Positions 7,568-17,669 are shown, counted from the first letter of the stretch. The stretch: DNA of 64,000 nucleotides from Clostridiales bacterium (GCA_018366495.1 JAGZHZ010000003.1:73027-137026); one strand, 5' to 3'. Numbers and translations are program-made. The notes: a model not told the origin generated them from the sequence alone.

Positions 7568-8785
7568 CTATCTCTGTCTGTATTTGCTTAAAAAATATTC
7601 TAGTTTTTCCATTGCACATTCTAACTCTTCCAGTCTTGGCAGGTATACAATCCGGAAATGATCCGGATCTCTCCAGTTAAATCCTCTGCCATGAACCAGC
7701 AGTACCTTCTCCTGCTTCAAAAAATCCAGTACGAACTTTTCATCATCATAGATTCCAAAGCGCTCCGTGTCCAATTTTGGGAAAATATAGAATGCTGCTT
7801 TCGGTTTTACTGCTGTAACTCCGGGAATATCATTGAGCGCCTTATAAACAAATTCTCTCTGCTCATAAATCCTTCCTCCTGGAAGTAACAGCTCATCTGC
7901 GCTTTGGTATCCTCCCAATGCTGTCTGAACAATCATCTGCGCCGGAACATTAGAACAAAGCCGCATGGATGAGAGCATATTCAGACCTTCAATGTATCCT
8001 CTCGCCGCTCTCTTGTTTCCGCTCAGGCACATCCAGCCCACACGAAATCCGGCAACACGGTGCGACTTTGAAAGACCGTTCATCGTCACACAAAATACAT
8101 CCGGTGCAAGCGATGCAATCGAAATATGTTTTTCTCCGTCCATCACCAGACGATCATAAATTTCATCTGCAAAGATGATCAGTCCATGTTCTCTTGCAAT
8201 CTCCACAAGATCCAGAAGCACCTCCTTCGGGTACAAAGCTCCTGTAGGATTATTTGGGTTAATGATAACGATTCCTTTCGTCCTATCTGTAATTTTGCTG
8301 CGGATATCCTCTATATCCGGATACCAGTCAGACTGCTCGTCACAGATATAATGAACAGGTTTTCCTCCTGCCAGATTGGCCGCCCCTGTCCAAAGCGGAT
8401 AATCCGGAGATGGAATTAAAATTTCATCTCCGTCATTTAAAAGTCCCTGCATAGCCATCACAATCAGTTCACTGACACCATTTCCTGTATAGATATCGTT
8501 GATTCCAACATCAGGAATGCCCTTTAACTGGCAGTACTGCATAATCGCTTTTCTGGCAGGGAAAATCCCTTTTGAATCGGAATACCCCTGGCAATCTCTT
8601 AAGTTGTGCATCATATCCAGAATGATCTCTTCCGGCGCCGAAAAACCAAATGGAGCTGGATTTCCGATATTCAGTTTTAAAATATCAATGCCGCTTTCTA
8701 TCATGCGGTCTGCTTCCTCCACAACAGGACCTCGTACATCATAACACACATTGTCAAGTTTTGCAGACTTCTCAAATTTTTTCAT
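7568..8785 (-). CDS. Pyridoxal-phosphate aminotransferase, class I (alanine/aspartate-type)
   Basis: 405 residues, fold-type I. The PLP contacts are visible: 'NPNNPTG', 'FADEIYDRLV', and the Schiff-base lysine in 'GLSKSHRVAGFRVGW'. The sequence most resembles the AlaA-type glutamate-pyruvate aminotransferases, so alanine synthesis is the best guess, though substrate preference cannot be read from the sequence. The start chosen is the ATG at 8785, 9 bases after AGGGGGG. The ATG three codons earlier abuts the ribosome-binding site and is unlikely. It lies 24 bases after polC in the same operon. Confidence 0.88.
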   Translation of the reverse strand: MKKFEKSAKLDNVCYDVRGPVVEEADRMIESGIDILKLNIGNPAPFGFSAPEEIILDMMHNLRDCQGYSDSKGIFPARKAIMQYCQLKGIPDVGINDIYTGNGVSELIVMAMQGLLNDGDEILIPSPDYPLWTGAANLAGGKPVHYICDEQSDWYPDIEDIRSKITDRTKGIVIINPNNPTGALYPKEVLLDLVEIAREHGLIIFADEIYDRLVMDGEKHISIASLAPDVFCVTMNGLSKSHRVAGFRVGWMCLSGNKRAARGYIEGLNMLSSMRLCSNVPAQMIVQTALGGYQSADELLLPGGRIYEQREFVYKALNDIPGVTAVKPKAAFYIFPKLDTERFGIYDDEKFVLDFLKQEKVLLVHGRGFNWRDPDHFRIVYLPRLEELECAMEKLEYFLSKYRQR

Positions 8786-8809
8786 GCAAAACATCCCCCC
8801 TTTTTTGAT

Positions 8810-11800
8810 TTATCCCTGAAAATCAAACAGCGATAATTGATTTGATTCCGGAAGTCCATTTAAAATTCCCAGCTCTGTCATCAGATCAATCACAGTCTTG
8901 CTGACCTTCGTCCGCTCCCGAAAATCATCTTTTGATAAAAATGTTCCCTCTTTCGCCGCATCTACCACAGCGTCCGCCGCCTTATCTCCAAGTCCCTCTA
9001 TTGTGCTTAAAGCCGGCATCAGCTTGCCGTCTAAAATCTGGAATCGTCTCGCCTGGGCCTTGTACAGATCAATCGGCAGGAATGTAAAGCCTCTGGCATA
9101 CATTTCACGCACAATTTTCATATCTTTATAGGTATCCTGTTCTTTTTTCGACAGCTTATCATATCTTTTTTTGTATTCTTCCATATGATATAACAGTTTT
9201 GCCTGTCCCTGACACATCAGTTCATAGCTAAAAGAAGACGCCCGAATGCTGAAGTAAGCTGCATAGTAAGCAAGCGGATAAAATATCTTAAACCATGCAA
9301 TACGGAATGCCATCATGACGTACGCCGCTGCATGGGCTTTCGGAAACATATATTTAATCTTTTTGCAAGACCAGATATACCAGTCCGGAACATCATGTTT
9401 AAGCATCTCTTCTTCCCATTCCGGCTTCAGGCCTTTTCCCTTTCTTACACTTTCCATAATTGTAAAGGAAAGTTCACTCTCCAATCCCATATGAATCAGA
9501 TATGTCATAATATCATCTCGCGTACAGATCGCTGTTGAGATCGTCGCCTTTCCCTCCTGAATCAATGTCTGCGCATTTCCAAGCCACACATCCGTTCCGT
9601 GCGACAATCCAGAAATACGCACCAAGTCGGAAAAGGATTTTGGCTTTGTATCTACGAGCATCTGAATAACAAAGTCTGTTCCAAATTCAGGTATACCAAG
9701 CGCTCCAAGCGGACAACCGTCGATATCCTCCGGTGTAATCTTCAGCGCAGATGTATTTAAAAATAAAGACATCACTTCTTTATTATCGAGAGGAATTGTC
9801 TTTGCATCAATTCCTGTAAGGTCTTCCAGCATTCGGATCATCGTCGGATCATCATGGCCGAGAATATCGAGTTTTAATAAGTTATGATCAATAGAATGGT
9901 AATCAAAGTGCGTTGTGATAATGTCTGTTGTCATATCATTTGCCGGATGCTGCACCGGTGTAAAAGAATAAATCTCTTCTCCATGAGGAAGCACGATAAT
10001 TCCTCCCGGATGCTGTCCTGTCGTTCTTCTGACCCCAACGCAGCCCTGTGCAATTCTGGCTACTTCACATCCTCTTTTACTTTCGCCATGTTCTTCAAAA
10101 TAATTTTTCACATATCCATATGCCGTTTTCTCAGCCAGAGTGCCGATCGTTCCGGCACGGAAAGTCTGACCTTCTCCAAAGATAACTTCTGTATATTTAT
10201 GAGCCTTACTCTGATAATCGCCTGAAAAGTTCAAATCAATATCCGGTTCTTTGTTTCCTTTAAATCCTAAAAATGTCTCAAATGGAATATCAAATCCCTC
10301 TTTTTTCAGAGGTTTTCCGCATTTAGGGCAGTCCATATCAGGCATATCGCACCCTGCTCCTCCGACATACGGTTTTACATAGTCAGAATCAAAATCACTG
10401 TAATGACAGTGCGGACAGTAATAATGCGGTCTCAGCGGATTTACCTCTGTAATTCCAGCCATTGTAGCTACAAACGAAGATCCAACCGATCCTCTGGAAC
10501 CTACAAGATAACCATCCTCATTCGATTTCCACACAAGCTTCTGCGCGATAATATACATCACCGCAAATCCGTTTGAAATGATGGAATTGAGTTCTCTCTC
10601 CAGCCGTTCTTTTACGACTTCCGGCAATTCCTCTCCATATATTTCATGCGCCCTGTTATAACAGATATCACGCAGTGTCTGATCTGAATTTTCAATGACA
10701 GGAGGACATTTATCAGGGCGTACAGGTGAAATTTTTTCACACATATCTGCAATTTTTCTTGTATTTGTGATAACAACCTCTTTTGCTTTATCGCTGCCCA
10801 GATATGAAAATTCTTTCAGCATCTCCTCCGTCGTGCGCAGATACAGCGGAGCCTGCTCGTCTGCATCATCAAATCCTTTTCCTGCCATGATAATACGCCG
10901 ATACACTTCATCTTCCGGGTCGAGAAAGTGGACATCGCACGTCGCAACCACCATCTTCTGAAACTCTTCCCCCAGCTTCACTATTCTTTTATTGATACGG
11001 ATCAGATCTTCTTCTGACTGAATGTTTGGATACTTATCGCTGCGGATCATAAACCCGTTGTTTCCAAGAGGCTGAATTTCATAATAATCATAGAATTCAG
11101 CAAGCCGTGCCACTTCCTGTTCGGGACGATCATTCAGAATCGCCTGATACAGCTCTCCTGCTTCACATGCCGACCCAATCAGCAGACCTTCTCTGTTTTT
11201 CAGAAACTCACTTTTTGGAATTCGCGGTCTTCTGTTATAATATTGAAGATGAGAATAGGAAATCAGCCGATACAGATTGATTCTGCCCACATCATTTGTA
11301 GCGAGTAAAATTGCATGGTATGTGGGCATCTTTTTTATCTTATCCGTATTATTTGCCCCAAGTTCATTTACCTGATCGAGAGATATAATCTCTCTGTCTT
11401 TCAGCATTTTTACAAATTTCACAAAAATTTCTGCCGTACACTCTGCATCATCGACTGCACGGTGATGATTTTCCAATGAAATCTGCAGTGTTTTCGCCAC
11501 GGTATCCAGTTTATAGCGGTTGAGCTGCGGAAGCAGAACTCTGGCAAGCGCCACCGTGTCAATACTCGTAAATTCTCTCTCTATTTTCTGTCTTCTGCAG
11601 TTCTCCAAAATAAAGCTCATATCAAACGATGCGTTGTGCGCTACCATAACAGCTCCCTCGCAGAATTTTAAAAACTGCGGTAAAATCACATCAATCGTGT
11701 CACTGTCCATCACCATCGCATCGTTGATCCCTGTCAATTCTTCAATCCGAAATGGAATCGGAACTTTTGGATTTACAAATGTGCTGAATCGGTCTGTGAT

Positions 11801-13249
11801 TTTTCCATTCTCCACACGTACTGCGCCAATCTCAATAATCTTGTTGTGAACAGGACTGAATCCTGTTGTCTCCAGATCAAATACGACAAATGTTCCGTCC
11901 AGACTCTGATTTTTAGAATTTTCCACAAGACTTTGCAGATCATCGACCAGATATGCTTCTGTCCCATAAATCACCTTAAAATCATCATCCGGTGAGACTG
12001 CATGGTTGGCATCTGTAAACGCCTGAACGACGCCATGATCTGTGATGGCGATGGCCTTATGTCCCCATTTGGCTGCACGCTTGATAATGTCTTTGACATC
12101 GGACACGCCATCCATATCGCTCATCTTCGTATGGCAGTGCAGTTCCACTCTCTTTTCTGCATAGGTATCTTTTCTCTCCACGCGGAAATCCTGAATCTTT
12201 TTAATTCCGACAAGAGAGCCGATCGTCAACTGGCTGTCAAAGCGGTCGATCGTCGTCACTCCCTTTACTTTCAAAAAAGCACCTTTTTTGATATGTGACA
12301 GGATCTCCTCACATTGATCTTTTTTCACAAAGATCTTCATCACAAACGTATCGGTAAAGTCTGAAAGCTGAAAAATCACAATCGTCTTTTCATTTCTGAT
12401 CTCTTTTGTCTCTACCTCGAGCACTTGACCGTGTACTGCAACTTCTCCCATCTCTCCCTGAATATTTTTCATCGGAATAATCTCATCGTCAAAGCTTCTT
12501 CCGTAAATTACATCCGGGTCATCTGATCTTTTCACGTTGGAATAATAGTTCTCCCGCCGCTCAAATTTGAGAATATTGCCATTTTTCGGCTTCTCCTTCG
12601 CTGTTTCTTTCTGCTCTGCCTTTTCTTCCTGCTGACTCTTCTTCTCTTCTCGGATTTCTGCACGTCTTTGTTTTACCTGCTCAATCACAGCCTCGACTTC
12701 CTGCTCAATCTGAATCTGACTGTTTTTCTTTTCCAGGCTTTCCTCTGCCTTCTCGATCTCTGCATCAATCAGTACAGAGAATCCGCATCTGTCATCGAAA
12801 ATTTTTTCCAAAATTCTCACTAAATCTTTCAGCTTCTCTTCCAGAAAAGCAGAATCAGGTACTTTCATTTTCAGCTCTCTTTCATTTTTAAATGAAAATT
12901 CTGCCTGACGAAACAGATTGTATTCAAATATACTATATTGTTTCAGCTCCATCAAAATACTGCTGCGATACTCTTCCAGCAGTATTTGCGGCGTATATTG
13001 CTTTGACAGTTTGAATTTTTCAATGATCTTGACCTGAATATCAATTCCTTGAAAGATCTGCTGTGCAATTTCATGTTCCATCTGATAGATATATTTTTTT
13101 TTGATCAGCTTTTCACTGTACAGAAAAATATGTAAAAAATCTTTTCTGGAAGTAACACTTACTTTCGTCACCTGCGCTTCCCCAAACAGCATTTTCAATG
13201 TACTGTTCAGATTCAGCGTAGAAAATACATCAAAAAAAGGTTTTCCCAT
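8810..13249 (-). CDS. polC: DNA polymerase III subunit alpha, Gram-positive PolC type
   Basis: 1479 residues, the replicative polymerase of Firmicutes. In order: an N-terminal PolC domain, a charged Glu/Lys-rich linker (about 155-215), an OB-fold, a PHP domain start ('VELHCHTKMSDMDG'), an inserted DEDDh proofreading exonuclease ('VVFDLETTGF' with later 'HNASFDMSFI' and 'HHRAVDDAE'), the rest of PHP, then the C-family polymerase core with the catalytic 'PDIDLNFSGD' and a C-terminal helix-hairpin-helix region. The start is the ATG at 13249, which has GGAG 8 bases upstream, rather than the GTG at 13258 inside the end of ispG. It is co-transcribed with ispG. Confidence 0.97.
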   Translation of the reverse strand: MGKPFFDVFSTLNLNSTLKMLFGEAQVTKVSVTSRKDFLHIFLYSEKLIKKKYIYQMEHEIAQQIFQGIDIQVKIIEKFKLSKQYTPQILLEEYRSSILMELKQYSIFEYNLFRQAEFSFKNERELKMKVPDSAFLEEKLKDLVRILEKIFDDRCGFSVLIDAEIEKAEESLEKKNSQIQIEQEVEAVIEQVKQRRAEIREEKKSQQEEKAEQKETAKEKPKNGNILKFERRENYYSNVKRSDDPDVIYGRSFDDEIIPMKNIQGEMGEVAVHGQVLEVETKEIRNEKTIVIFQLSDFTDTFVMKIFVKKDQCEEILSHIKKGAFLKVKGVTTIDRFDSQLTIGSLVGIKKIQDFRVERKDTYAEKRVELHCHTKMSDMDGVSDVKDIIKRAAKWGHKAIAITDHGVVQAFTDANHAVSPDDDFKVIYGTEAYLVDDLQSLVENSKNQSLDGTFVVFDLETTGFSPVHNKIIEIGAVRVENGKITDRFSTFVNPKVPIPFRIEELTGINDAMVMDSDTIDVILPQFLKFCEGAVMVAHNASFDMSFILENCRRQKIEREFTSIDTVALARVLLPQLNRYKLDTVAKTLQISLENHHRAVDDAECTAEIFVKFVKMLKDREIISLDQVNELGANNTDKIKKMPTYHAILLATNDVGRINLYRLISYSHLQYYNRRPRIPKSEFLKNREGLLIGSACEAGELYQAILNDRPEQEVARLAEFYDYYEIQPLGNNGFMIRSDKYPNIQSEEDLIRINKRIVKLGEEFQKMVVATCDVHFLDPEDEVYRRIIMAGKGFDDADEQAPLYLRTTEEMLKEFSYLGSDKAKEVVITNTRKIADMCEKISPVRPDKCPPVIENSDQTLRDICYNRAHEIYGEELPEVVKERLERELNSIISNGFAVMYIIAQKLVWKSNEDGYLVGSRGSVGSSFVATMAGITEVNPLRPHYYCPHCHYSDFDSDYVKPYVGGAGCDMPDMDCPKCGKPLKKEGFDIPFETFLGFKGNKEPDIDLNFSGDYQSKAHKYTEVIFGEGQTFRAGTIGTLAEKTAYGYVKNYFEEHGESKRGCEVARIAQGCVGVRRTTGQHPGGIIVLPHGEEIYSFTPVQHPANDMTTDIITTHFDYHSIDHNLLKLDILGHDDPTMIRMLEDLTGIDAKTIPLDNKEVMSLFLNTSALKITPEDIDGCPLGALGIPEFGTDFVIQMLVDTKPKSFSDLVRISGLSHGTDVWLGNAQTLIQEGKATISTAICTRDDIMTYLIHMGLESELSFTIMESVRKGKGLKPEWEEEMLKHDVPDWYIWSCKKIKYMFPKAHAAAYVMMAFRIAWFKIFYPLAYYAAYFSIRASSFSYELMCQGQAKLLYHMEEYKKRYDKLSKKEQDTYKDMKIVREMYARGFTFLPIDLYKAQARRFQILDGKLMPALSTIEGLGDKAADAVVDAAKEGTFLSKDDFRERTKVSKTVIDLMTELGILNGLPESNQLSLFDFQG

Positions 13250-13250
13250 G

Positions 13251-14306
13251 TTATTCACTCCAGTTTAATAATTCTTCCCTCAGGGCTAAAAGCAGCTGGT
13301 CTTCCGGAAGTTTGCGCACAACCTGACCTTTTTTTATCAGAAGCCCTTCTCCTTTGCCTCCCGCAATTCCGATATCTGCCTCTTTTGCCTCTCCGGGACC
13401 GTTGACTACACATCCCATGACTGCAACTTTTAAGTTGAGCGGGATGTCAGCAACCATATTCTCCACGCGGTTTGCAAGTCCAATCAGATCAATCTGTGTT
13501 CTTCCGCAGGTAGGGCAGGAGACAACCTCTATTCCACCCTTTCTCAAACCAAGCGTTCTCAATATCAATTTCGCTGATTTGATTTCTTCGATCGGATCTC
13601 CCGTCAGAGAAACGCGGATAGTGTCTCCGATTCCTTTTGATAAAATCAGTCCCAGCCCGACTGCCGACTTGATATTTCCAGATAACAACGTACCTGCTTC
13701 TGTGATTCCCACATGAAGAGGATACGTTGTCTGTTCCGCAATCAGCTCATGCGCTTTCGCACACATCAGCACATCGGAAGATTTAATGCTGATTACAATC
13801 TGATCATACCCTGCTTCCTCTATCATATGTGCTTTATCTAATGCGCTTTCTACAATTCCTTCTGCTGTCACGCCGTGGTCCCGCTCTACAATTTCTTTTT
13901 CAAGCGAGCCGCTGTTTACTCCGACACGAATCGGAATGTTTCTCTCTTTTGCTGCATCGACAACGGCTTTCAGCCGCTCTTTGCTTCCAATATTTCCAGG
14001 ATTAATCCTGATTTTATCTGCGCCGTGTTCGATAGCTGCGATTGCCAGACGGTAATCAAAATGAATATCCGCAACTAAAGGAATAGAAATTTGTTTTTTA
14101 ATCTCGGACAATGCCGCTGCCGCCTCCATTGTCGGAACGGCGCAGCGAATGATTTCACATCCTGCCGCCTCCAGGCGTTTAATCTGAGCAATCGTTGACT
14201 CTATATCTTCTGTCCTTGTATTTGTCATAGACTGAATTAAAATCGGATTTCCCCCGCCAATTACACGGTCTCCAATCGAAATAACTTTTGTATGGTCTCT
14301 ATACAT
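13251..14306 (-). CDS. ispG: 4-hydroxy-3-methylbut-2-enyl diphosphate synthase (MEP isoprenoid pathway)
   Basis: 351 residues. It converts methylerythritol cyclodiphosphate to HMBPP using a [4Fe-4S] cluster. The three cluster cysteines are in 'CPTCGRTQ' and 'GCVVNGPGEA', and the N-terminal TIM barrel starts with 'IQSMTNT'. The start is the ATG at 14306, preceded by GGAGG 9 bases upstream; a longer frame to 14339 has no ribosome-binding site. It shows that this organism makes isoprenoids by the MEP route. A promoter at 14350-14355 starts the ispG-polC-aminotransferase run. Confidence 0.97.
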   Translation of the reverse strand: MYRDHTKVISIGDRVIGGGNPILIQSMTNTRTEDIESTIAQIKRLEAAGCEIIRCAVPTMEAAAALSEIKKQISIPLVADIHFDYRLAIAAIEHGADKIRINPGNIGSKERLKAVVDAAKERNIPIRVGVNSGSLEKEIVERDHGVTAEGIVESALDKAHMIEEAGYDQIVISIKSSDVLMCAKAHELIAEQTTYPLHVGITEAGTLLSGNIKSAVGLGLILSKGIGDTIRVSLTGDPIEEIKSAKLILRTLGLRKGGIEVVSCPTCGRTQIDLIGLANRVENMVADIPLNLKVAVMGCVVNGPGEAKEADIGIAGGKGEGLLIKKGQVVRKLPEDQLLLALREELLNWSE

Positions 14307-14349
14307 AAATATATCCCTCCATTCTGACCTCAAAATCACCTGTTTTTTT

Positions 14350-14358
14350 ATTATACCA
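14350..14358 (-). promoter_or_regulatory. Extended -10 promoter of ispG-polC operon
   Basis: TG-G-TATAAT (TATAAT at 14350-14355) on the minus strand. The -35 region is poor, in keeping with an extended -10 promoter. It lies between the ilvE terminator and the ispG ribosome-binding site. Confidence 0.6.
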
Positions 14359-14394
14359 TGGCTTTGTTTTTTTTCACACTTTTTTTTACATCAG

Positions 14395-14430
14395 AAAAGA
14401 CTGAGAATCTTTTTCAGTCATCTCAGCCTT
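14395..14430 (-). terminator. Terminator of ilvE
   Basis: Stem AAGGCTGAGA / TCTCAGTCTT on the minus strand followed by TTTTC, shortly after the ilvE stop at 14451. Confidence 0.8.
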
Positions 14431-14450
14431 CTTACTTTCTCTCAGATTTT

Positions 14451-15521
14451 CTATTTCACTTCCACGGTCCAGTGATGTGTATCTTCCAATTTTCCCAGCT
14501 GAATTCCTGTCACTGTATCATACAGTTTCTGGCTGACTGGTCCGATTCCTCCGTCTCCAATCTCAAAAACTTCCTCCTCATAGCGCAGGTGTCCTACTGG
14601 AGAAATGACTGCTGCTGTTCCGCTGCCCCAGACTTCTTCCAATGCGCCGGTTCTTGCAGCCTCCACTAATTCTTCAACAGAAACTCTTCTTTCTTCTACT
14701 GGCATTCCCCATTCTCTGCAAAGTGCGATACATGTATTTCTTGTAACGCCTGGAAGAATACTTCCGTTCAGCATCGGAGTCACTACCGTGCCATTGATCT
14801 TAAAGAAAATATTCATTGCTCCTACTTCTTCGATATATTTTCGCTCTACGCCATCCAGCCATAATACCTGTGAGTATCCTTCATCGTGTGCTTTCACCTG
14901 TGCCGCAAGGGAAGCAACGTAATTTCCTCCCGTCTTTGCCTCGCCGATTCCGCCTCTGACTGCACGCACATATTCGTCCTCAATCCAGATTTTTACCGGA
15001 TTAAGGCCTTCCGGATAGTAAGCGCCTACTGGTGAAAGAATGATAATAAATTTATAGGTATCTGACGGACGTACACCTAAAAATGGATCTGTGGCAATCA
15101 CAAACGGTCTGATGTATAAAGAAGTACCCGGTTTTGTAGGAATCCATGCCTCGTCTGTTTTTACCAAGGTCCGAATCGCATTTAAAAAGTCTTCCGGATC
15201 AATCTCAGGAATCATCAGACGACGATTCGAATTGTTCGCCCTCTCAATGTTTTTGTCCGGACGGAATAATAACGTTCTTCCATCCTCTGTCTTATAAGCT
15301 TTTAATCCTTCAAACATCTCCTGACCATAGTGAAATACCATCGCAGAAGGCTCCAGAACAATTGGCTGATACGGAACAATCCGCGGATCATGCCATCCTT
15401 TTCCTTTTGTATAGTCCATCACATACATATGATCTGTAAAGATTGTTCCGAATACTAATGGATTTTCCGGTCCTGGGATCGGTTTTGGATTTGTTGTTTT
15501 TTCGATTTTAATGTCAAGCAT
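14451..15521 (-). CDS. ilvE: Branched-chain amino acid aminotransferase
   Basis: 356 residues, PLP fold-type IV. It transfers amino groups between glutamate and the keto acids of leucine, isoleucine and valine. The length and the motifs 'YGQEMFEGLKAY', 'GEAKTGGNYAASL'-like 'GEAKTGGNYVASL' (Schiff-base Lys) and 'GTAAVISPVG' fit the long (BCAT-2-like) form. The start is the ATG at 15521, 9 bases after GGAGG; the upstream in-frame starts to 15551 have no spacing for a ribosome-binding site. It is monocistronic, with its own promoter and terminator. No ilv or leu biosynthetic genes are adjacent. Confidence 0.95.
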   Translation of the reverse strand: MLDIKIEKTTNPKPIPGPENPLVFGTIFTDHMYVMDYTKGKGWHDPRIVPYQPIVLEPSAMVFHYGQEMFEGLKAYKTEDGRTLLFRPDKNIERANNSNRRLMIPEIDPEDFLNAIRTLVKTDEAWIPTKPGTSLYIRPFVIATDPFLGVRPSDTYKFIIILSPVGAYYPEGLNPVKIWIEDEYVRAVRGGIGEAKTGGNYVASLAAQVKAHDEGYSQVLWLDGVERKYIEEVGAMNIFFKINGTVVTPMLNGSILPGVTRNTCIALCREWGMPVEERRVSVEELVEAARTGALEEVWGSGTAAVISPVGHLRYEEEVFEIGDGGIGPVSQKLYDTVTGIQLGKLEDTHHWTVEVK

Positions 15522-15559
15522 TTTCTTCATCCTCCCGAATAATTGATTCACTTTCTCTA

Positions 15560-15588
15560 ATTATTATACTTTCCTTTCACTTTGTCAA
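15560..15588 (-). promoter_or_regulatory. Promoter of ilvE with a hairpin abutting the -35 box
   Basis: TTGACA (15583-15588) and AATAAT (15560-15565), 17-base spacer; a TATAAT is also present at 15563-15568 with a short 14-base spacer. A 10-bp inverted repeat GGTAAAACAG / CTGTTTTACC (15589-15626) lies immediately upstream. It has no U-tract and might be a weak folA terminator or an operator. Confidence 0.55.
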
Positions 15589-15646
15589 GGTAAAACAGTA
15601 AACTGTCTCTGTTTTTCTGTTTTACCTCTTCCATCCATGTGCAATC

Positions 15647-15684
15647 GTTTAAGCTTCTCATGACCGAAATCACGAATATTCCCG
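15647..15684. repeat. Dispersed short repeat, copy A
   Basis: A roughly 37-base segment centred on TCTCATGAC matches a second segment at 61384-61421 in the same plus-strand sense, at about 28 of 37 positions by eye. It lies just downstream of folA. Nature unknown; see the matching finding. Confidence 0.45.
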
Positions 15685-15697
15685 CCTTATTTATAAT

Positions 15698-16192
15698 TTA
15701 TAAATTTTTTCTTTCATACTGCAGAAAATAGTATTCCAGATCAAAGTACGTCTGCTCATCACTCTCTGCTGTAATTTCCCATTCGGAACATTCATCCAGA
15801 TTTGGAACGTATGTATCTGCCTCAAAAGCATGGTCAATTTTCGTCACATGCGCCCTGCTGCAGTACGGGAGAAGCTGTTTATACACTGTGCCGCCCCCGA
15901 TCACATAAATATCTTCACTGTCATATTTTTTCAGTTCTTCCTGCAATTCTTCCAGAGAATGAACCAGAATTGCTCCCTTTGCTTTATAAGTTTTATTTTT
16001 TGTCAAAACAATATTGATTCTGTTTGGAAGAGGCATACCATTTGGAAAACTCTCCAGCGTCTTTCTGCCCATTACAACGACTTTTCCTGTCGTCATCTCT
16101 CGAAAAAACTTCTTATCTCTCGGAATATTCACCAGCAGTTCATTTTTATTACCAATCGCCCAGTTTTTATCTACCGCTACAATCAGATTCAT
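15698..16192 (-). CDS. folA: Dihydrofolate reductase
   Basis: 164 residues. It reduces dihydrofolate to tetrahydrofolate with NADPH. Typical elements are 'NLIVAVDKNWAIGNKNELL', 'VVMGRKTLESFP' and 'IYVIGGGTVYKQLLP', and the C-terminal 'YFDLEYYFLQYERK' matches family ends. The ribosome-binding site is AGAGGAGAG. It stands apart from the main folate operon (57.6-60.8 kb), and no thyA is adjacent. The active-site carboxylate position ('LVNIPRDKKFFREMT') reads with the usual 'P.D...F' spacing. A hairpin terminator separates it from pepV upstream. Confidence 0.95.
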   Translation of the reverse strand: MNLIVAVDKNWAIGNKNELLVNIPRDKKFFREMTTGKVVVMGRKTLESFPNGMPLPNRINIVLTKNKTYKAKGAILVHSLEELQEELKKYDSEDIYVIGGGTVYKQLLPYCSRAHVTKIDHAFEADTYVPNLDECSEWEITAESDEQTYFDLEYYFLQYERKNL

Positions 16193-16215
16193 TTTTGTCT
16201 CTCCTCTAAAAATCT

Positions 16216-16240
16216 GCGGGATAAAATAATTTTATCCCGC
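16216..16240 (-). terminator. Terminator between pepV and folA
   Basis: Perfect inverted repeat GCGGGATAAAAT / ATTTTATCCCGC-type (11 bp or more, 2-3-nt loop) followed on the minus strand by AGATTTTTAG. It sits about 20 bases after the pepV stop. Confidence 0.8.
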
Positions 16241-16262
16241 ACACCATGTAAATTTTATACGA

Positions 16263-17669
16263 TTATAAATTACACAATTTTATAATTGCATCTGCAAAAA
16301 TTTTAGCGCTCATAAACAACACGTCAAGCAGCATAAATTCGTCATCGCCGTGCATATGATTATCCACTGCAGGATCTTCGCATCCAAATGCAACTCCTCG
16401 TTTTAAATGATGTACATAAGTTCCGCCTCCGATTGCCAGTGGTTTTCCTTTTATGCCAGTATATCGCTCATAACTTTCCAGAAGCGTCTCCACAAGAGGT
16501 GAGTCAGCCGGCACATGATGCGGCGGAGTCATCTCTCCCCCTTCCATCACAATACCTTCTGCTTCTAATTTTTTGCGGATCGTCTCTGTCAGATTTTCAT
16601 CATTTGCACAGATCGGAGCACGACTGTCAAATTCTCCTCTCAGAGAAGTTTCGTCATAGTGGAATACGCTGAAGCAGATTGTCAATTTTCCTGAAATTTC
16701 ATCCTCCATGTTGATTCCAAGAGCTTCTCCCTGATGGTCATGATGTGGGAATAATTTTGCTGTGGCACACAATTTTTCAAATCCTGCGCTTTTTGCTGCC
16801 GGAAGTGAAACAAGCAATGTAACCAGCGCTGTCACTGCGTTCACTCCTCCGTCCGGCGCTGAAGCATGTGCTGACTGTCCCTTGCAGGAAACAATTATTT
16901 TTCCGTCTTCCTGTGTCATCTCAAAGCTTGCTTTTGTACTGTTTTCTGCTTCTTTTACTTTCTCCTGTACAACTTCCATTGAAAATCCTTCCAGAACGGC
17001 TTTTGCTCTTCCCGGAACTACATTTGATTTATCTCCTCCGTCCACAGATACAATCTTCGGCAAATCTGCTGACTTCTCAAAAGAAGCTGTAAACTCCTTT
17101 GAAAGACGTCCCTTTTCAATATTAATTACCGGGAAATCAGCATCCGGTGTAAATGACATTGGCGCTTCCTCTTCAATACCGTAATAATACTCTAAATCCT
17201 CAGATCCGCACTCTTCATCCGCGCCTAAAATCAAACGCACATTTTTCTTTAATGGAATATTCAGATCTTTGATTGCTTTCATCGCATAAAGAGCCGCAAT
17301 CGCAGGTCCTTTATCATCAGCTGTTCCTCTTCCGTAAATGCGATCACCTACAACAAGTGGAACAAATGGCTTTGTCACTGTCCAGTCGTCTGTAACCGGA
17401 ACAACATCTAAATGTGCCAGAATGTCCAACTGTTTTTCTTTTTCAGAAAAATCTGCTGTCACAACATGGTTTTCATAATTTTTTGTGATGAATCCTGCCT
17501 TTTCCATCATTTCTTTTGCCGCTGCGATCGCTTTTGCTGCCCCTTCACCGTATGGCATCCCCTCTTTTGCCGCTGTTCTTTGACTGTCAATGCGCACCAG
17601 CGTTTTTAAGTCTTCAATCATTTCCTCTTTATGCGTGTCAATATAATGGTCAATCTGTTCTCTGTACAT
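16263..17669 (-). CDS. pepV: M20 family dipeptidase PepV
   Basis: 468 residues, cytoplasmic zinc dipeptidase that cleaves a broad range of dipeptides. M20 metal-site motifs are visible: 'ILAHLDVVPV' (His ligand), 'GRGTADDKGP' (bridging Asp), 'GADEECGSED' (catalytic Glu and ligand Glu), 'TPDADFP' (Asp) and 'GGGTYVHHLK' (His). Length and motif spacing fit PepV. AAGGAAGG precedes the ATG at 17669. It follows the C39-like protease gene by 23 bases, so the two peptidases are probably co-transcribed. A clear terminator ends the unit. Confidence 0.94.
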   Translation of the reverse strand: MYREQIDHYIDTHKEEMIEDLKTLVRIDSQRTAAKEGMPYGEGAAKAIAAAKEMMEKAGFITKNYENHVVTADFSEKEKQLDILAHLDVVPVTDDWTVTKPFVPLVVGDRIYGRGTADDKGPAIAALYAMKAIKDLNIPLKKNVRLILGADEECGSEDLEYYYGIEEEAPMSFTPDADFPVINIEKGRLSKEFTASFEKSADLPKIVSVDGGDKSNVVPGRAKAVLEGFSMEVVQEKVKEAENSTKASFEMTQEDGKIIVSCKGQSAHASAPDGGVNAVTALVTLLVSLPAAKSAGFEKLCATAKLFPHHDHQGEALGINMEDEISGKLTICFSVFHYDETSLRGEFDSRAPICANDENLTETIRKKLEAEGIVMEGGEMTPPHHVPADSPLVETLLESYERYTGIKGKPLAIGGGTYVHHLKRGVAFGCEDPAVDNHMHGDDEFMLLDVLFMSAKIFADAIIKLCNL